Origin: Spirochaetota bacterium
GTDB lineage: Bacteria; Spirochaetota; Spirochaetia; Treponematales; UBA12059
Direction of reading: 5' to 3'
Assembly: GCA_018816345.1 (NCBI GenBank)
Contig: JAHIWG010000109.1
Span: 1 to 43,957, forward strand
Length of the DNA stretch: 43,957 nt
Numbering within the stretch: the first letter of the stretch is position 1; each line of letters begins with the position of its first letter. Below are positions 16,480 through 24,870 of the stretch, piece after piece. A program made the translations under genes and the position numbers. Under the pieces are notes generated by a model that worked only from the letters and a program-made list of their open reading frames with translations, made no database searches and was not told the origin of the DNA.

Positions 16480-17902
16480 TCGCGTACTTCTCCGCGAATG
16501 CTACGAGGGCGTCCCTGAACGCGTTCTCTGGCGGTTTGACGAGGCCCGCGCCTACCATGCCGACGCCCGGGTCCTTGTGGGCTATGCCGGTGTTGATGGC
16601 GGGCAGGATGCCCGTCTCCACGACCTTGCGGACGTCGATGCCGGTAGGGGTGCCGCGGAAGTCCAGGACGGGGATGCGGTACGATTCGCTCTCTGCGTCC
16701 GTTATCTCGTACATGCGCATCGTCACGTCGACGGCGTCCTTAGGCGAGCCCCCGACGAATTTGACTATCGCGGGCGCCGCCGCCATCGCGAAGCCGCCTA
16801 TGCCCGAGGTCTCGGTGATCACCGAGTCGCCTATATCGCGCGAGGCGTCCGCGGGGCCGTAGCCGGGCAGGTAGAGGCCGTCGATGACGCCGGCGGGGCC
16901 GGTGAACCACCTGCCGGGAAGGCCCGACAGCTTGATGCCGAATTCGGTGCCGTTGCGCGCCATCGTCGTGATGATGGTGCTGCCCTCTATCCCCGCCGCG
17001 GCGTCTACCGAGCACTTCGCGCTGGGCATGGTCAGGTTGAGGAAGAAGTGGTCGTTGGAGTTTAGGAACGCGAGCGCCTTGGCGAGCTTCTCCTTGGGGT
17101 AGTCCAGCGTGACGATATGCGGGGCCAGCTCGCGGATGACGATGGAGGTGCCGGCGCGGTTGCGGTTGTGGCCCTCGTCGCCCATCTGGAGCACCTGGGC
17201 GATGAGGCTCCTCATGTCGACGGGCCCGTGGAGCGCCAGGGCCTCCGAGAGGATAGGAGCCAGCTCGTCCCTCATCCAGCGCAGGCGGTCGATGACCTCC
17301 GCCGAGTAGGCTCCGTAGCGCAGGACCTTGCCTAGGCCCTCGTTGAGGGTGCAGTAGGCGCGGTTGCCGAACGCCTTGTTCTCGACTATCCAGACGGGCA
17401 TGCTGGCCGTCATCACGCCGGCCATGGGGCCGACCGAGTCGTGGTGATGGCAGGGCTCGAAGCGGACCTTGCCGGAGGCGGCCATCGCCTCGGCCTCGGC
17501 GGCGTCCTTGGCGAGGCCCTCGTATATGAGGCCCCCTATGACGGCGCCCCGCAGCGGCCCGCACATCCTCTCCCAGGTCACGGGAGGGCCAGCGTGCAGT
17601 ATCAGGTCCCGGGCCATGCCGGGGACGACGTCCTTCGCGACGCCTATGCCCACGACCGTCGGCTCGGCCGCCAGGATGCGCCTTACGGCCTCCGCGTTGG
17701 CCTTCTCCACGTCCACGGTCGTCCCCGCCGCGATGGCGTCCAGGGCCGCTATGGCCTTCCCGTCGCCTCCGGCCGGCGGCCGCCAATCCACGTGGACGGC
17801 GCGGGCGCCCTCGCTGGCGAGGTTGGCCGCGAAGGATTCGAGCCCGAGGTTGACGGCGACGAGCTCCGCCCCGAAGAGGTCTAGAATCGGCTGTACGTTC
17901 AT
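16475..17902 (-). CDS. allG: DUF1116 protein, AllG-like subunit of oxamate carbamoyltransferase
   Basis: A 475-residue DUF1116 (YlbE-type) protein. In E. coli the FdrA-YlbE-YlbF set (AllF, AllG, AllH) has been reported as the oxamic transcarbamylase of allantoin use, converting oxalurate and phosphate to oxamate and carbamoyl phosphate. The sequence shows family features such as ERMCGPLRGA, CHHHDSVGPMAGVMTASMP and EGLGKVLRYGAYS. The open frame extends upstream into fdrA, but the ATG at 17900-17902 overlaps the fdrA stop as ATGA, so that start is preferred. The symbol reflects family and context; since the purine or pyrimidine substrate here is unproven, the true ureido substrate may differ. 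Confidence 0.88.
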   Translation of the reverse strand: MNVQPILDLFGAELVAVNLGLESFAANLASEGARAVHVDWRPPAGGDGKAIAALDAIAAGTTVDVEKANAEAVRRILAAEPTVVGIGVAKDVVPGMARDLILHAGPPVTWERMCGPLRGAVIGGLIYEGLAKDAAEAEAMAASGKVRFEPCHHHDSVGPMAGVMTASMPVWIVENKAFGNRAYCTLNEGLGKVLRYGAYSAEVIDRLRWMRDELAPILSEALALHGPVDMRSLIAQVLQMGDEGHNRNRAGTSIVIRELAPHIVTLDYPKEKLAKALAFLNSNDHFFLNLTMPSAKCSVDAAAGIEGSTIITTMARNGTEFGIKLSGLPGRWFTGPAGVIDGLYLPGYGPADASRDIGDSVITETSGIGGFAMAAAPAIVKFVGGSPKDAVDVTMRMYEITDAESESYRIPVLDFRGTPTGIDVRKVVETGILPAINTGIAHKDPGVGMVGAGLVKPPENAFRDALVAFAEKYAI

Positions 17903-19509
17903 AGCGCCGCTCCTTTCGAGGCGAGCCTGGCTATCTCTACGGCGACGAGCGCCGCGCGGTAGTTCGAGGGCATCACGACGACGCCCTCCGCCTCCAGGGC
18001 GGCGACCTGGGCCCCGTATCCCTGGGGGTCGCCAGGCGTTCCGGTGACCGACGCTATCACGGGAAGGTATCCGCCCCTGGCCGCGGCGGCGGCCCTGGCG
18101 GCGCGTATCGCCCCGACGCAGGCCCCGGCGGGGTCGGCGTGCGAGCCGTAGCCGAGCACCACGTCGACGAGGACGACGGCGGTCCCGGGGTCGCGGCCCT
18201 CGGCGGCCAGGCGCTCGGCCCTGGCCGCGGGGTCTATCATGGGATGGGGCTTGCCTGCGGTGAAGAAGTCGTCGCCGAGGTCGATGACGACGTGGCCCTC
18301 GGAGCGGAGGGGATCCGCCATGGTCCACGCGGGGTCCGTCTGGTTGTTCGACCGGACGCCGCCGAGCATCGCGTGGGCTATGAACAGGGCCTCGTCCGCG
18401 AGCGTGCCGCCGGTATAGAGGCCCCTGAGATAGCGCTGCTCCGGGGCGAGCCTCCTCGCCTCCGCCGCGGCCAGCGTCTCTATCGCTATCTTGCTGGGCC
18501 GGTTGTAGCGATCGTTGCCAGAATCCTCGCGCAAGCGTCCCTTCGCCGACGTGGCGTCCGCGGCGCCCTCGGCGAATAGGGTGGCCAGCAGGGCGGCTTC
18601 CTCCAAGTCGGACGCGTAGGCGAGGCGGGCCTCGTCGGCTCCCGGTTCGGCGCCTAGGAAGTGCGCGACCGACGGCTTTCCGCTAGCGCGCAGCGCCGCG
18701 ACGACCTTGGCCGCTACCTCGGCCGCGGGCGGCTTCGAGACGACGAGTATCACCTTGGTCGCCGGATCGGCGGCGAGCGCCTCGATGGCGAGGAGGCTGG
18801 TCATGCCGCCGACGGCCGCGTTCTTCATGTCCCGGCCGCCGGTGCCTATGGCCTGGCTTACGCCCGAGCCGTAGCGGTCGATCAGGCAGGTCGTTTCCTG
18901 CAGGCCCGTGCCCGACGCCGCGACGACGCCTATCGGCCCGCGCCTGACGACGTTGGCGAAGCACAGGGGCTTGCCGTTCAGGATGGCCGTGCCGCAATCC
19001 GGGCCCATGAGGAGTAGCCCCTTGGACGTCGCCAGGCGCTTCAACGCTATCTCGTCTTCCAGCGATACGTTGTCGGAGAAGACCATCGCATGGAGGCCCG
19101 CCTCCAGCGCCTTCCGCGCCTCTCGGGCGGCGAAGGCGCCGGGCACGGATACGACGGCGACGTTGGCCGCCGGCTCGAGGGCTAACGCCGCCCTGAACGA
19201 GCCTACCTTTGACGCTCCGGAGCCCGCGGCCTCGGTCTTCTTGCGGGTGAGCGAGTCGAAGGCCTCGGCTATAGCCGCGGCCGCGGTCGCCTCGTCGCGG
19301 GCGTCTACCGCGGCGACGAGGTCGTTGGGGCCGAGGCCCTCGAGGTCGGCCGCCGCGAAGCCCATATCCCCGAGCATATCCAGGTTCATAGGCGTGGCCA
19401 TCGCCACTATGGCGTCCGATACCCCCGGCAGCCCCTTGAGGCCCCTCGTGGCGAGCATCAGGAATACCGAGTCGTAGTAGGAGCCCTTTTTCACAGAAAT
19501 TCGTTTCAT
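17899..19509 (-). CDS. fdrA: FdrA/AllF-like subunit of oxamate carbamoyltransferase
   Basis: A 536-residue acyl-CoA synthetase-like protein of the FdrA family, related to the alpha subunit of succinyl-CoA synthetase. Key segments are LLMGPDCGTAILNG (about 165-178), RRGPIGVVAASGTGLQE, and the second-half glycine-rich LYTGGTLADEA and SRAxxHPMIDP-like region. AllF of E. coli is the partner of AllG and AllH in oxamic transcarbamylase. Here it lies between the allH-like and allG-like genes, with an ATGA overlap to allG and a 27-base gap after allH, which supports a complex. The likely product, carbamoyl phosphate, would yield ATP through carbamate kinase; no carbamate kinase gene is in the window. 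Confidence 0.9.
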   Translation of the reverse strand: MKRISVKKGSYYDSVFLMLATRGLKGLPGVSDAIVAMATPMNLDMLGDMGFAAADLEGLGPNDLVAAVDARDEATAAAAIAEAFDSLTRKKTEAAGSGASKVGSFRAALALEPAANVAVVSVPGAFAAREARKALEAGLHAMVFSDNVSLEDEIALKRLATSKGLLLMGPDCGTAILNGKPLCFANVVRRGPIGVVAASGTGLQETTCLIDRYGSGVSQAIGTGGRDMKNAAVGGMTSLLAIEALAADPATKVILVVSKPPAAEVAAKVVAALRASGKPSVAHFLGAEPGADEARLAYASDLEEAALLATLFAEGAADATSAKGRLREDSGNDRYNRPSKIAIETLAAAEARRLAPEQRYLRGLYTGGTLADEALFIAHAMLGGVRSNNQTDPAWTMADPLRSEGHVVIDLGDDFFTAGKPHPMIDPAARAERLAAEGRDPGTAVVLVDVVLGYGSHADPAGACVGAIRAARAAAAARGGYLPVIASVTGTPGDPQGYGAQVAALEAEGVVVMPSNYRAALVAVEIARLASKGAAL

Positions 19510-19536
19510 CGCATCACCGAATCCTTCCGTAGCTAA

Positions 19537-20478
19537 TCATAGCGCATCGGGCCGCTGTCCGCGATAGCCCGTCGCGTCCAGGAATCCCGCCATCGCGTCC
19601 TCTCCCGAGCTCGCGCCGTGCCCGAGGGCCGCCCTCGCGGCCTCGCGCAATCGGCGCTCGTCCGCTTTCGCGGCGGCCGCGGCTATCGCCAGCTCGACGA
19701 GGTAGGCGGGCGGCGCGCCGGCGATCGCGCCGGCCAGGAGCGCCCTGCCCGCCGGGGTCGTCCGCGGCAGCGCGGCCTCCAGCGCCGATCGGAGCTCCGG
19801 CTCGGACGATCGCGGGCCGCCCTCGAGCAGGTCCCGGCCCGTCAGGTAGCCCGCGATCCAGTCGTCGCCCGCCGGCGTGGAGCCGGGGCCGAAGCCCACG
19901 AGATCGGCCGGGAAGCCCGGCCCGGCCCGGAGCCGGCGGAACGCGTCCCCGAACGGCCCCGCGCCGTGGATGCCGTCGGGCGACCTGACTGGCCCGCGCG
20001 CCGACGCGAGCTCGTCGGCGAGTATCCGCGCCGCGTCGCTGAGCCCGCTTGGAGCCGATGCGCGCTCCGGGTCGTTATCGTCGCCCGCCGCCCCTCGCGC
20101 CGCCGGGGGCCTAGCCCGTAAGCGGGCCGACGCCTCGAGGAGCGCCGGCCTGGGATCCCACGGGAACGCCCCGGCGACGATCGCCTCGGCCGCTACGGCC
20201 GAGGTCGCCGCGCCTCCCGCTATCCCGAGCCCCTCGCGGTCGTAGGAGGCCCGGGCAAACCCGCCGTCGGCCCGGAGCGCGAGCCCGGCCGTCCGGGAGA
20301 ACTCGTCGAAGCCCTCCTCTACGACGAAGGCCCTGGCGTCCATGTTATCGGGAAGGCCCACTACCGAGACGGCGGCCCCGTCGCCGTGGAGGAGCGTGAC
20401 GGCCTTCGCGGTCGCGCCGATCACCCGCGCGGTCCACGGCGGCGGAGGGACGAGGAAGCCGATTGTCGATACGCGCAC
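19537..20478 (-). CDS. allH: DUF2877 protein, AllH-like subunit of oxamate carbamoyltransferase
   Basis: A 313-residue DUF2877 (YlbF-type) protein, the third member of the FdrA-DUF1116-DUF2877 set. Its hallmark GLGPG.TP.GDD..AGYL appears as VGFGPGSTPAGDDWIAGYL near residues 190-208. The start is a GTG at 20476-20478 placed 7 bases after a GGAGGGGG site. An Ala/Arg-rich insertion around residues 120-150 looks like a flexible linker. It follows an intrinsic terminator that separates it from the permease gene, so the three carbamoyltransferase genes may have partly independent expression, either by readthrough or from a promoter not seen. Confidence 0.85.
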   Translation of the reverse strand: MRVSTIGFLVPPPPWTARVIGATAKAVTLLHGDGAAVSVVGLPDNMDARAFVVEEGFDEFSRTAGLALRADGGFARASYDREGLGIAGGAATSAVAAEAIVAGAFPWDPRPALLEASARLRARPPAARGAAGDDNDPERASAPSGLSDAARILADELASARGPVRSPDGIHGAGPFGDAFRRLRAGPGFPADLVGFGPGSTPAGDDWIAGYLTGRDLLEGGPRSSEPELRSALEAALPRTTPAGRALLAGAIAGAPPAYLVELAIAAAAAKADERRLREAARAALGHGASSGEDAMAGFLDATGYRGQRPDAL

Positions 20479-20491
20479 GATGGCCCCCTCC

Positions 20492-20525
20492 GAGAATAAA
20501 GAGGCCGCCCCGTCGGGGCGGCCTC
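20492..20525 (-). terminator. Intrinsic terminator between permease and allH-like gene
   Basis: An 11-bp perfect GC stem (GAGGCCGCCCC / GGGGCGGCCTC, three-base loop, 20501-20525) is followed on the minus strand by TTTATTCTC. It lies 24 bases past the permease stop and immediately before the ribosome site of the allH-like gene. Confidence 0.8.
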
Positions 20526-20548
20526 CATCGTCGTCCCTAGTCCCTGCT

Positions 20549-21808
20549 TCAGTCGCACTCGGCCGACGTTATGTCCTTCGGCCGGAGTATCAGGTTGAGC
20601 ACTATGCCGAATATGGCCGCGAGGCCGAGGCCCGAAAGGTTGATGTTGCCGAACTTGAAGGCGGCGCCGCCGAGGCCCAGCACCAGCATCGTCGCGGTGA
20701 TGATGAGGATCTTGGGGTTGCTCATGTTGAGCTTGGCGTCGACCATGTTCTTGATGCCTATCGAGGAGATCATGCCGAACAGCAGGATGGAGATGCCGCC
20801 GATTACGGGGCCGGGAATAGTGCCGATGAGGGCCGTGAATTTAGGGATAAGCGACAGCATGATGGCGAAGATCGCCGCGATGCGCATGATGATGGGGTTC
20901 TTGGCCCCGGTCAGCGCCACGGCGCCCGTGTTCTCGGAATAGGTGGTATTGGCCGGTCCGCCGATGAACGCGGAGAGGCTCGTCGCCAAGCCGTCGCCGA
21001 TGAGCGTGCGGTGGATGCCCGGATCCTTGATGAAATCCTGGCCGACCACGTTGCCGATCGCCAGCACGTCGCCGAAATGCTCGACCATCGTGACGATGGC
21101 TATCGGGACCATGATGGTGATGGCTTCCAGGGAGAATTTAGGCAGGCTGAACTTGGGGAAACCGATCCACGCGGCCTTCTGCACGCTGGAGAAGTCTACC
21201 TGGCCGAGGATTATGGCGAAGATATAGCCGGCCACGAGCGCGATGAGGACGGGCAGGTTGGACATGAACTTCCAGCCGAATTTCGGGAAGCCCACCTTGA
21301 CGAAGATGCCCACGGCGAACGTGAACAGCGCGATGCCCCAGGCTCCGTTGACGCCGATCGCATCGACGATGGGCTTGGAGAACGCGCCGCTGGCGTTCTG
21401 GATGGCGACCGGCGCCAGTATCAATCCTATCAGGATAATCATAGGCCCGGTCACGTGGGGCGGCAGGATCTTATGCAGGTTCTCGTACGAGACGAACTTG
21501 AAGATGATGGCCACCACGACGTACAGGATGCCGGCCACGACTATGCCGCCGAGGGCGTAGGGCAGGCCCTGGCTGGCGCCTACCGCCACGATGCCGGGTA
21601 TGAAGGCGAAGGAGCTTCCGAGGAAGACCGGCACCTTGAATTTGGTGATGATGTGGAACAACCAGGTCCCGACGCCCGCGGCGAACAGGGTAACTCCCAC
21701 GTCGAGCCCGGTGATGATGGGCACCAGCACCGTCGCACCGAACATGACGAACGTGTGCTGGAGTCCCATTACGACGTTCTTGCCGGTCAGATCTTTTTCC
21801 TTCTCCAC
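20549..21808 (-). CDS. Uracil/xanthine permease, NCS2 family
   Basis: A 419-residue inner-membrane nucleobase:cation symporter. The first helix has the NCS2 QH motif (MGLQHTFVMFGATVLVP), helix 8 has MVEHFGDVLAIGN, and the signature in helix 10 reads GGPANTTYSENTGAVALTG, whose TTYxEN form is closer to uracil permeases (UraA/PyrP) than to xanthine/urate ones. The frame is open 18 codons upstream, but GTG at 21806-21808 follows an AAAGGAG site by 7 bases and is the likely start. It lies between the molybdenum hydroxylase and the carbamoyltransferase genes, so it probably imports the nucleobase they degrade. A terminator follows it. Confidence 0.93.
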   Translation of the reverse strand: MEKEKDLTGKNVVMGLQHTFVMFGATVLVPIITGLDVGVTLFAAGVGTWLFHIITKFKVPVFLGSSFAFIPGIVAVGASQGLPYALGGIVVAGILYVVVAIIFKFVSYENLHKILPPHVTGPMIILIGLILAPVAIQNASGAFSKPIVDAIGVNGAWGIALFTFAVGIFVKVGFPKFGWKFMSNLPVLIALVAGYIFAIILGQVDFSSVQKAAWIGFPKFSLPKFSLEAITIMVPIAIVTMVEHFGDVLAIGNVVGQDFIKDPGIHRTLIGDGLATSLSAFIGGPANTTYSENTGAVALTGAKNPIIMRIAAIFAIMLSLIPKFTALIGTIPGPVIGGISILLFGMISSIGIKNMVDAKLNMSNPKILIITATMLVLGLGGAAFKFGNINLSGLGLAAIFGIVLNLILRPKDITSAECD

Positions 21809-21955
21809 GGCCTGCTCCTTTCGCGACGCGACCCCGATACGGGGGCCTCGAAGCGCATACAAGGCGGTAGTCGCCCCAGCGGCCGACGGCCGCGGGTCGG
21901 GGCGCTCCGCGAACGGCCCCTAGCGCGGGCCGAGCGGTACCTGCGTCGTTCTCCC

Positions 21956-24391
21956 TCAGCCCCTGTTCCTGGCCTCGGGAGCGGATCGGCATGAGCCGAT
22001 CGGCGATTTCGTGATCCAGTTGTCTATAGGCTCCTTCTTGGTCAGGGCCCTCCAGACGTCCTCGAAGCGCATGGGCATGTGCATGATCTCGGCGCCCGTC
22101 GCCTTCTGGATGGCGTTGCCTAGGGCCGGCGCCACCGAGATCATCGAATGCTCGCCTACGCCGCGGGCGCCGTACGGGCCGTCTATCTGAGGCGTCTCCA
22201 CGACGGCGCACTCGATCTCCATGGGCAGGTCCTTGGCCGTAGGTATCTTGTTGTCGGTGAAGGACGGGTTGAGGAGCCGGCCCTGCTGGTCGTAGATGTA
22301 CCCCTCGCAGACGGCCGTCCCCAGGCCCTGGATCATGCCACCTATGGCCTGCCCCCGCACGATGTCCGGGTTGATGGCCCTGCCCACGTCGTAGACGCTG
22401 GCCACCTTGAGGACGCGATACTCGCCCGTGGCCTCGTTAACCTCGACTATCATGCCGTGGGCGCCGTAGGTCCAGTCTATGGCCGGGCTGCCCTCGCCCG
22501 TGTTCTTATCCAGGTTGGACAGGCCCTGCGCGATGTACCGGCCCACGCCTATGATGGGGCCGCCGATGCCGTTGCCGTTAGGCATCGCGAGGCCGACGGC
22601 CATGGCGGAGAAGGCTACCGAGCTGGCCGGATGGTGCTTGACGAAGACTCTGTCGCCGTCGTGGCCGAGGTCCCTCGGATTGGCGCGCAGGGCCTCGGCG
22701 GCGACCGCGTAGGCGTTCCTGAGCATGTCCTCCGCGGCGAGTATGGCGGCGTTGCCCGAGAGGAGGAGCCCCTTGGACGCGACGGTCTGCCAGTCGTAGG
22801 GGTCGCGGTCGGTGTCGTTCTCGAAGGCGACTTTTACCTTCTCGATGGGGAAGCCGAGGCGCTCGGCGACTATCTGCCGGATCGAGGCGTAGGTTCCCTG
22901 GCCGTAGTCCGTCAAGGCAAGGTTCACCAGCACCGAGCCGTCCTCGTTCATCTTGAGGACGACCGCCGTGGCGGTGAACGACGGCATCGCGGGCGCCTTC
23001 TGCAGGGCGGCCACGCCCTTGCCTATCTTCCAGCCCGTCTTCTCCTGCCTCCGTAGCTCGTCCGCGCTCAGGGACCCGTACCCGATCATGCGGGCGGCTT
23101 CCTCTATGCACTTGACGACGTTGCCGGTGCTCGGGAGTATCGTCTCCCCCGTCATCGTCTTGGACCCGGGCCTGAGCGCGTTCCTGAGCCTGAACTCGAG
23201 GGGGTCCATGCCTATGGCCTGCGCAATGAGCTCCATGTGCCGCTCCACGGCCCAATGGAATTCCACGTGGCCGAAGCCGCGGTAGGCCGTGCCGTAGGGC
23301 TTGTTAGTGTAGATGGTGTAGGCGTCGACCCAGGCGTTGGGGATCTCGTAGGGGCCCGAGGCGGAGAAGCCGGAGGCGCGGGTCACGTTGACGGCGTAGT
23401 CGGCGTACGCGCCCGAATCCCAGTACATCGTCATGTGCTGGGCCTGGATCCTGCCGTCCGCGGAGACGCCCGTCTTGATGCGGTAGGTCAGGGCCGAGCG
23501 GCAAGGGAGGAGGCTGAATTCCTCCTCGCGGCTGGCCTGGAACTTGACCGGCTTGCCCCCTGCCTTGCGGGAGAGCACGGCGCACAGGGGCTCTATGCCG
23601 ATGCCCGCCTTGCCGCCGAAGCCGCCGCCCACGTAGGGTATCTGGACCCGCACGTTGATGTGGGGCAGGCCGAAGGCGTGGCAGAACAGGTTGCGGACGG
23701 TGAAGGGCGACTGGGCGCTCGTCCAGATGCTCACCCTGTCCCCCCTGGCCCACTGCACTATCGCCACGTGCGTCTCCATGGGGACGTGCTGGACGGACGG
23801 GCAGGAATACTCGCGCTCGACGATGTACTCGGAGGCCTCGAAGCCCTTGTCCACGTCTCCCTTGCGGAGCTTGGTATGGTTGGCGATATTGGTGCCCGGC
23901 TTGGGAGTGAAGACCGCCTCTATATAGGAGTACGTGCCGAGCTCGGGATGCACGAGCGGCGCGTCCGGCTTGAGGGCGTCCATGTGGTGGAGCACCGGCG
24001 GTAGCGGCTCGTACTCGACCTCTATAGCCTCGACGGCCGCGCGCGCCTGCTCCAGGGTCTCGGCGGCGACCGCGGCGACGGCCTCGCCGTAGTGGCGGAC
24101 CTCGCCCTTGGCCAGGATGAATTTATCGACTATATAGAGCCCGATGTGGTAGTCGAGCTCCTCGCCGGTGACGACGGCCCTGACGCCGGGCATAGCGGCG
24201 GCCTTGGACGCGTCGATGCGCTTGATGCGCGCGCGGGCGTGCGGGCTCTTCTTGAGCTGGGCGTGGAGCATGCCGGGCAGCTCCATGTCGCTGACGAACA
24301 CGGCCTCGCCGGTGAGCTTCTCGACCATGTCCGGCCGGCCGGCCTTCTTGCCGACGTACGTCATGTCGGCGGTCTTGATATCGTCAAACAT
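21956..24391 (-). CDS. Molybdenum-binding subunit of an XDH-family hydroxylase
   Basis: An 811-residue molybdopterin-binding large subunit of the xanthine dehydrogenase family, which hydroxylates N-heterocycles using water. The N-terminal aldehyde-oxidase a/b hammerhead domain begins at GKKAGRPDMVEKLTGEAVFVSD. Cofactor-contact motifs are YVGGGFGGKAGIG, AYRGFGHVEFHWAVER and LTDYGQGTYASI, and the catalytic glutamate is in GARGVGEHS (Glu747). Its active-site loop AYRGFGHVE differs from the FRGFGGPQ of classic xanthine dehydrogenase, so xanthine, another purine, a pyrimidine or nicotinate are all possible. It overlaps the iron-sulfur subunit gene by 8 bases and has a GGAAGGGAG ribosome site inside it. 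The C-terminus carries a short basic tail that is not family-typical. Confidence 0.92.
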   Translation of the reverse strand: MFDDIKTADMTYVGKKAGRPDMVEKLTGEAVFVSDMELPGMLHAQLKKSPHARARIKRIDASKAAAMPGVRAVVTGEELDYHIGLYIVDKFILAKGEVRHYGEAVAAVAAETLEQARAAVEAIEVEYEPLPPVLHHMDALKPDAPLVHPELGTYSYIEAVFTPKPGTNIANHTKLRKGDVDKGFEASEYIVEREYSCPSVQHVPMETHVAIVQWARGDRVSIWTSAQSPFTVRNLFCHAFGLPHINVRVQIPYVGGGFGGKAGIGIEPLCAVLSRKAGGKPVKFQASREEEFSLLPCRSALTYRIKTGVSADGRIQAQHMTMYWDSGAYADYAVNVTRASGFSASGPYEIPNAWVDAYTIYTNKPYGTAYRGFGHVEFHWAVERHMELIAQAIGMDPLEFRLRNALRPGSKTMTGETILPSTGNVVKCIEEAARMIGYGSLSADELRRQEKTGWKIGKGVAALQKAPAMPSFTATAVVLKMNEDGSVLVNLALTDYGQGTYASIRQIVAERLGFPIEKVKVAFENDTDRDPYDWQTVASKGLLLSGNAAILAAEDMLRNAYAVAAEALRANPRDLGHDGDRVFVKHHPASSVAFSAMAVGLAMPNGNGIGGPIIGVGRYIAQGLSNLDKNTGEGSPAIDWTYGAHGMIVEVNEATGEYRVLKVASVYDVGRAINPDIVRGQAIGGMIQGLGTAVCEGYIYDQQGRLLNPSFTDNKIPTAKDLPMEIECAVVETPQIDGPYGARGVGEHSMISVAPALGNAIQKATGAEIMHMPMRFEDVWRALTKKEPIDNWITKSPIGSCRSAPEARNRG

Positions 24392-24869
24392 GCTCGAGCT
24401 CTCCCTTCCCGCCGGGCCGCCCGGTGAGGTCCATCACCGCCTCGACTATCTGGACGTAGCCGGTGCAGCGGCAGAAGTTGCCTTCTATCGCTTCCTTGAC
24501 CTCGTCGACGCCGGGCTTCCCGTTGTCGGCCAGCAGTTCCTTGACGGACATCACCATGCCCGGCGTGCAGAAGCCGCACTGCACGGCGTGATGCTTCTCG
24601 AAGGCTTTCTGGATGTCGGACAGCGACGGCCCCTGGGCCTCGCCCTCGATGGTGCTGATGACGGCCCCGTCGGCTTCTACCGCGAGTACCATGCATGAAT
24701 TGACGGCTCGCCCGTTCAGTATGACGGTGCAGGCGCCGCATTCGCCCATGCCGCAGCCTTCCTTGGTGCCGGTGAGCCCCAGGCCCTCGCGGAGGAAGCG
24801 GAGGAGCGTCACGTGCTCCGCGCACTCGCGCTCGTATGCCAGTCCGTTAACCGTTAGCTTGATCCTCAT
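24384..24869 (-). CDS. [2Fe-2S] subunit of the XDH-family hydroxylase
   Basis: A 161-residue electron-transfer subunit with two [2Fe-2S] centres. The plant-ferredoxin-type N-terminal domain has Cys39, Cys44, Cys47 (EGCGMGECGAC) and Cys59. The helical C-terminal domain has Cys98 and Cys101 (QCGFCTPG) and Cys133 and Cys135 (NFCRCTGY), so all eight ligands are present. It passes electrons from the molybdenum subunit to the FAD subunit. One base separates it from the FAD subunit gene and it overlaps the molybdenum subunit gene by eight bases, the common FAD-FeS-Mo order. Its length is normal. Confidence 0.95.
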   Translation of the reverse strand: MRIKLTVNGLAYERECAEHVTLLRFLREGLGLTGTKEGCGMGECGACTVILNGRAVNSCMVLAVEADGAVISTIEGEAQGPSLSDIQKAFEKHHAVQCGFCTPGMVMSVKELLADNGKPGVDEVKEAIEGNFCRCTGYVQIVEAVMDLTGRPGGKGELEHV

Positions 24870-24870
24870 A

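Noticed and set aside
16410-16480. CRISPR-like repeat array
   Set aside because: The three hairpins are different sequences without regular repeats or spacers, and no cas genes are nearby.
17903-18328. Upstream extension of the DUF1116 frame
   Set aside because: It overlaps fdrA out of frame and is Arg-rich nonsense; the coupled ATG at 17902 gives the normal family length.
20342-21994. Plus-strand ORF of 550 codons
   Set aside because: It lies opposite the NCS2 permease and allH-like gene. It has a low-complexity, strongly charged product and no ribosome site.
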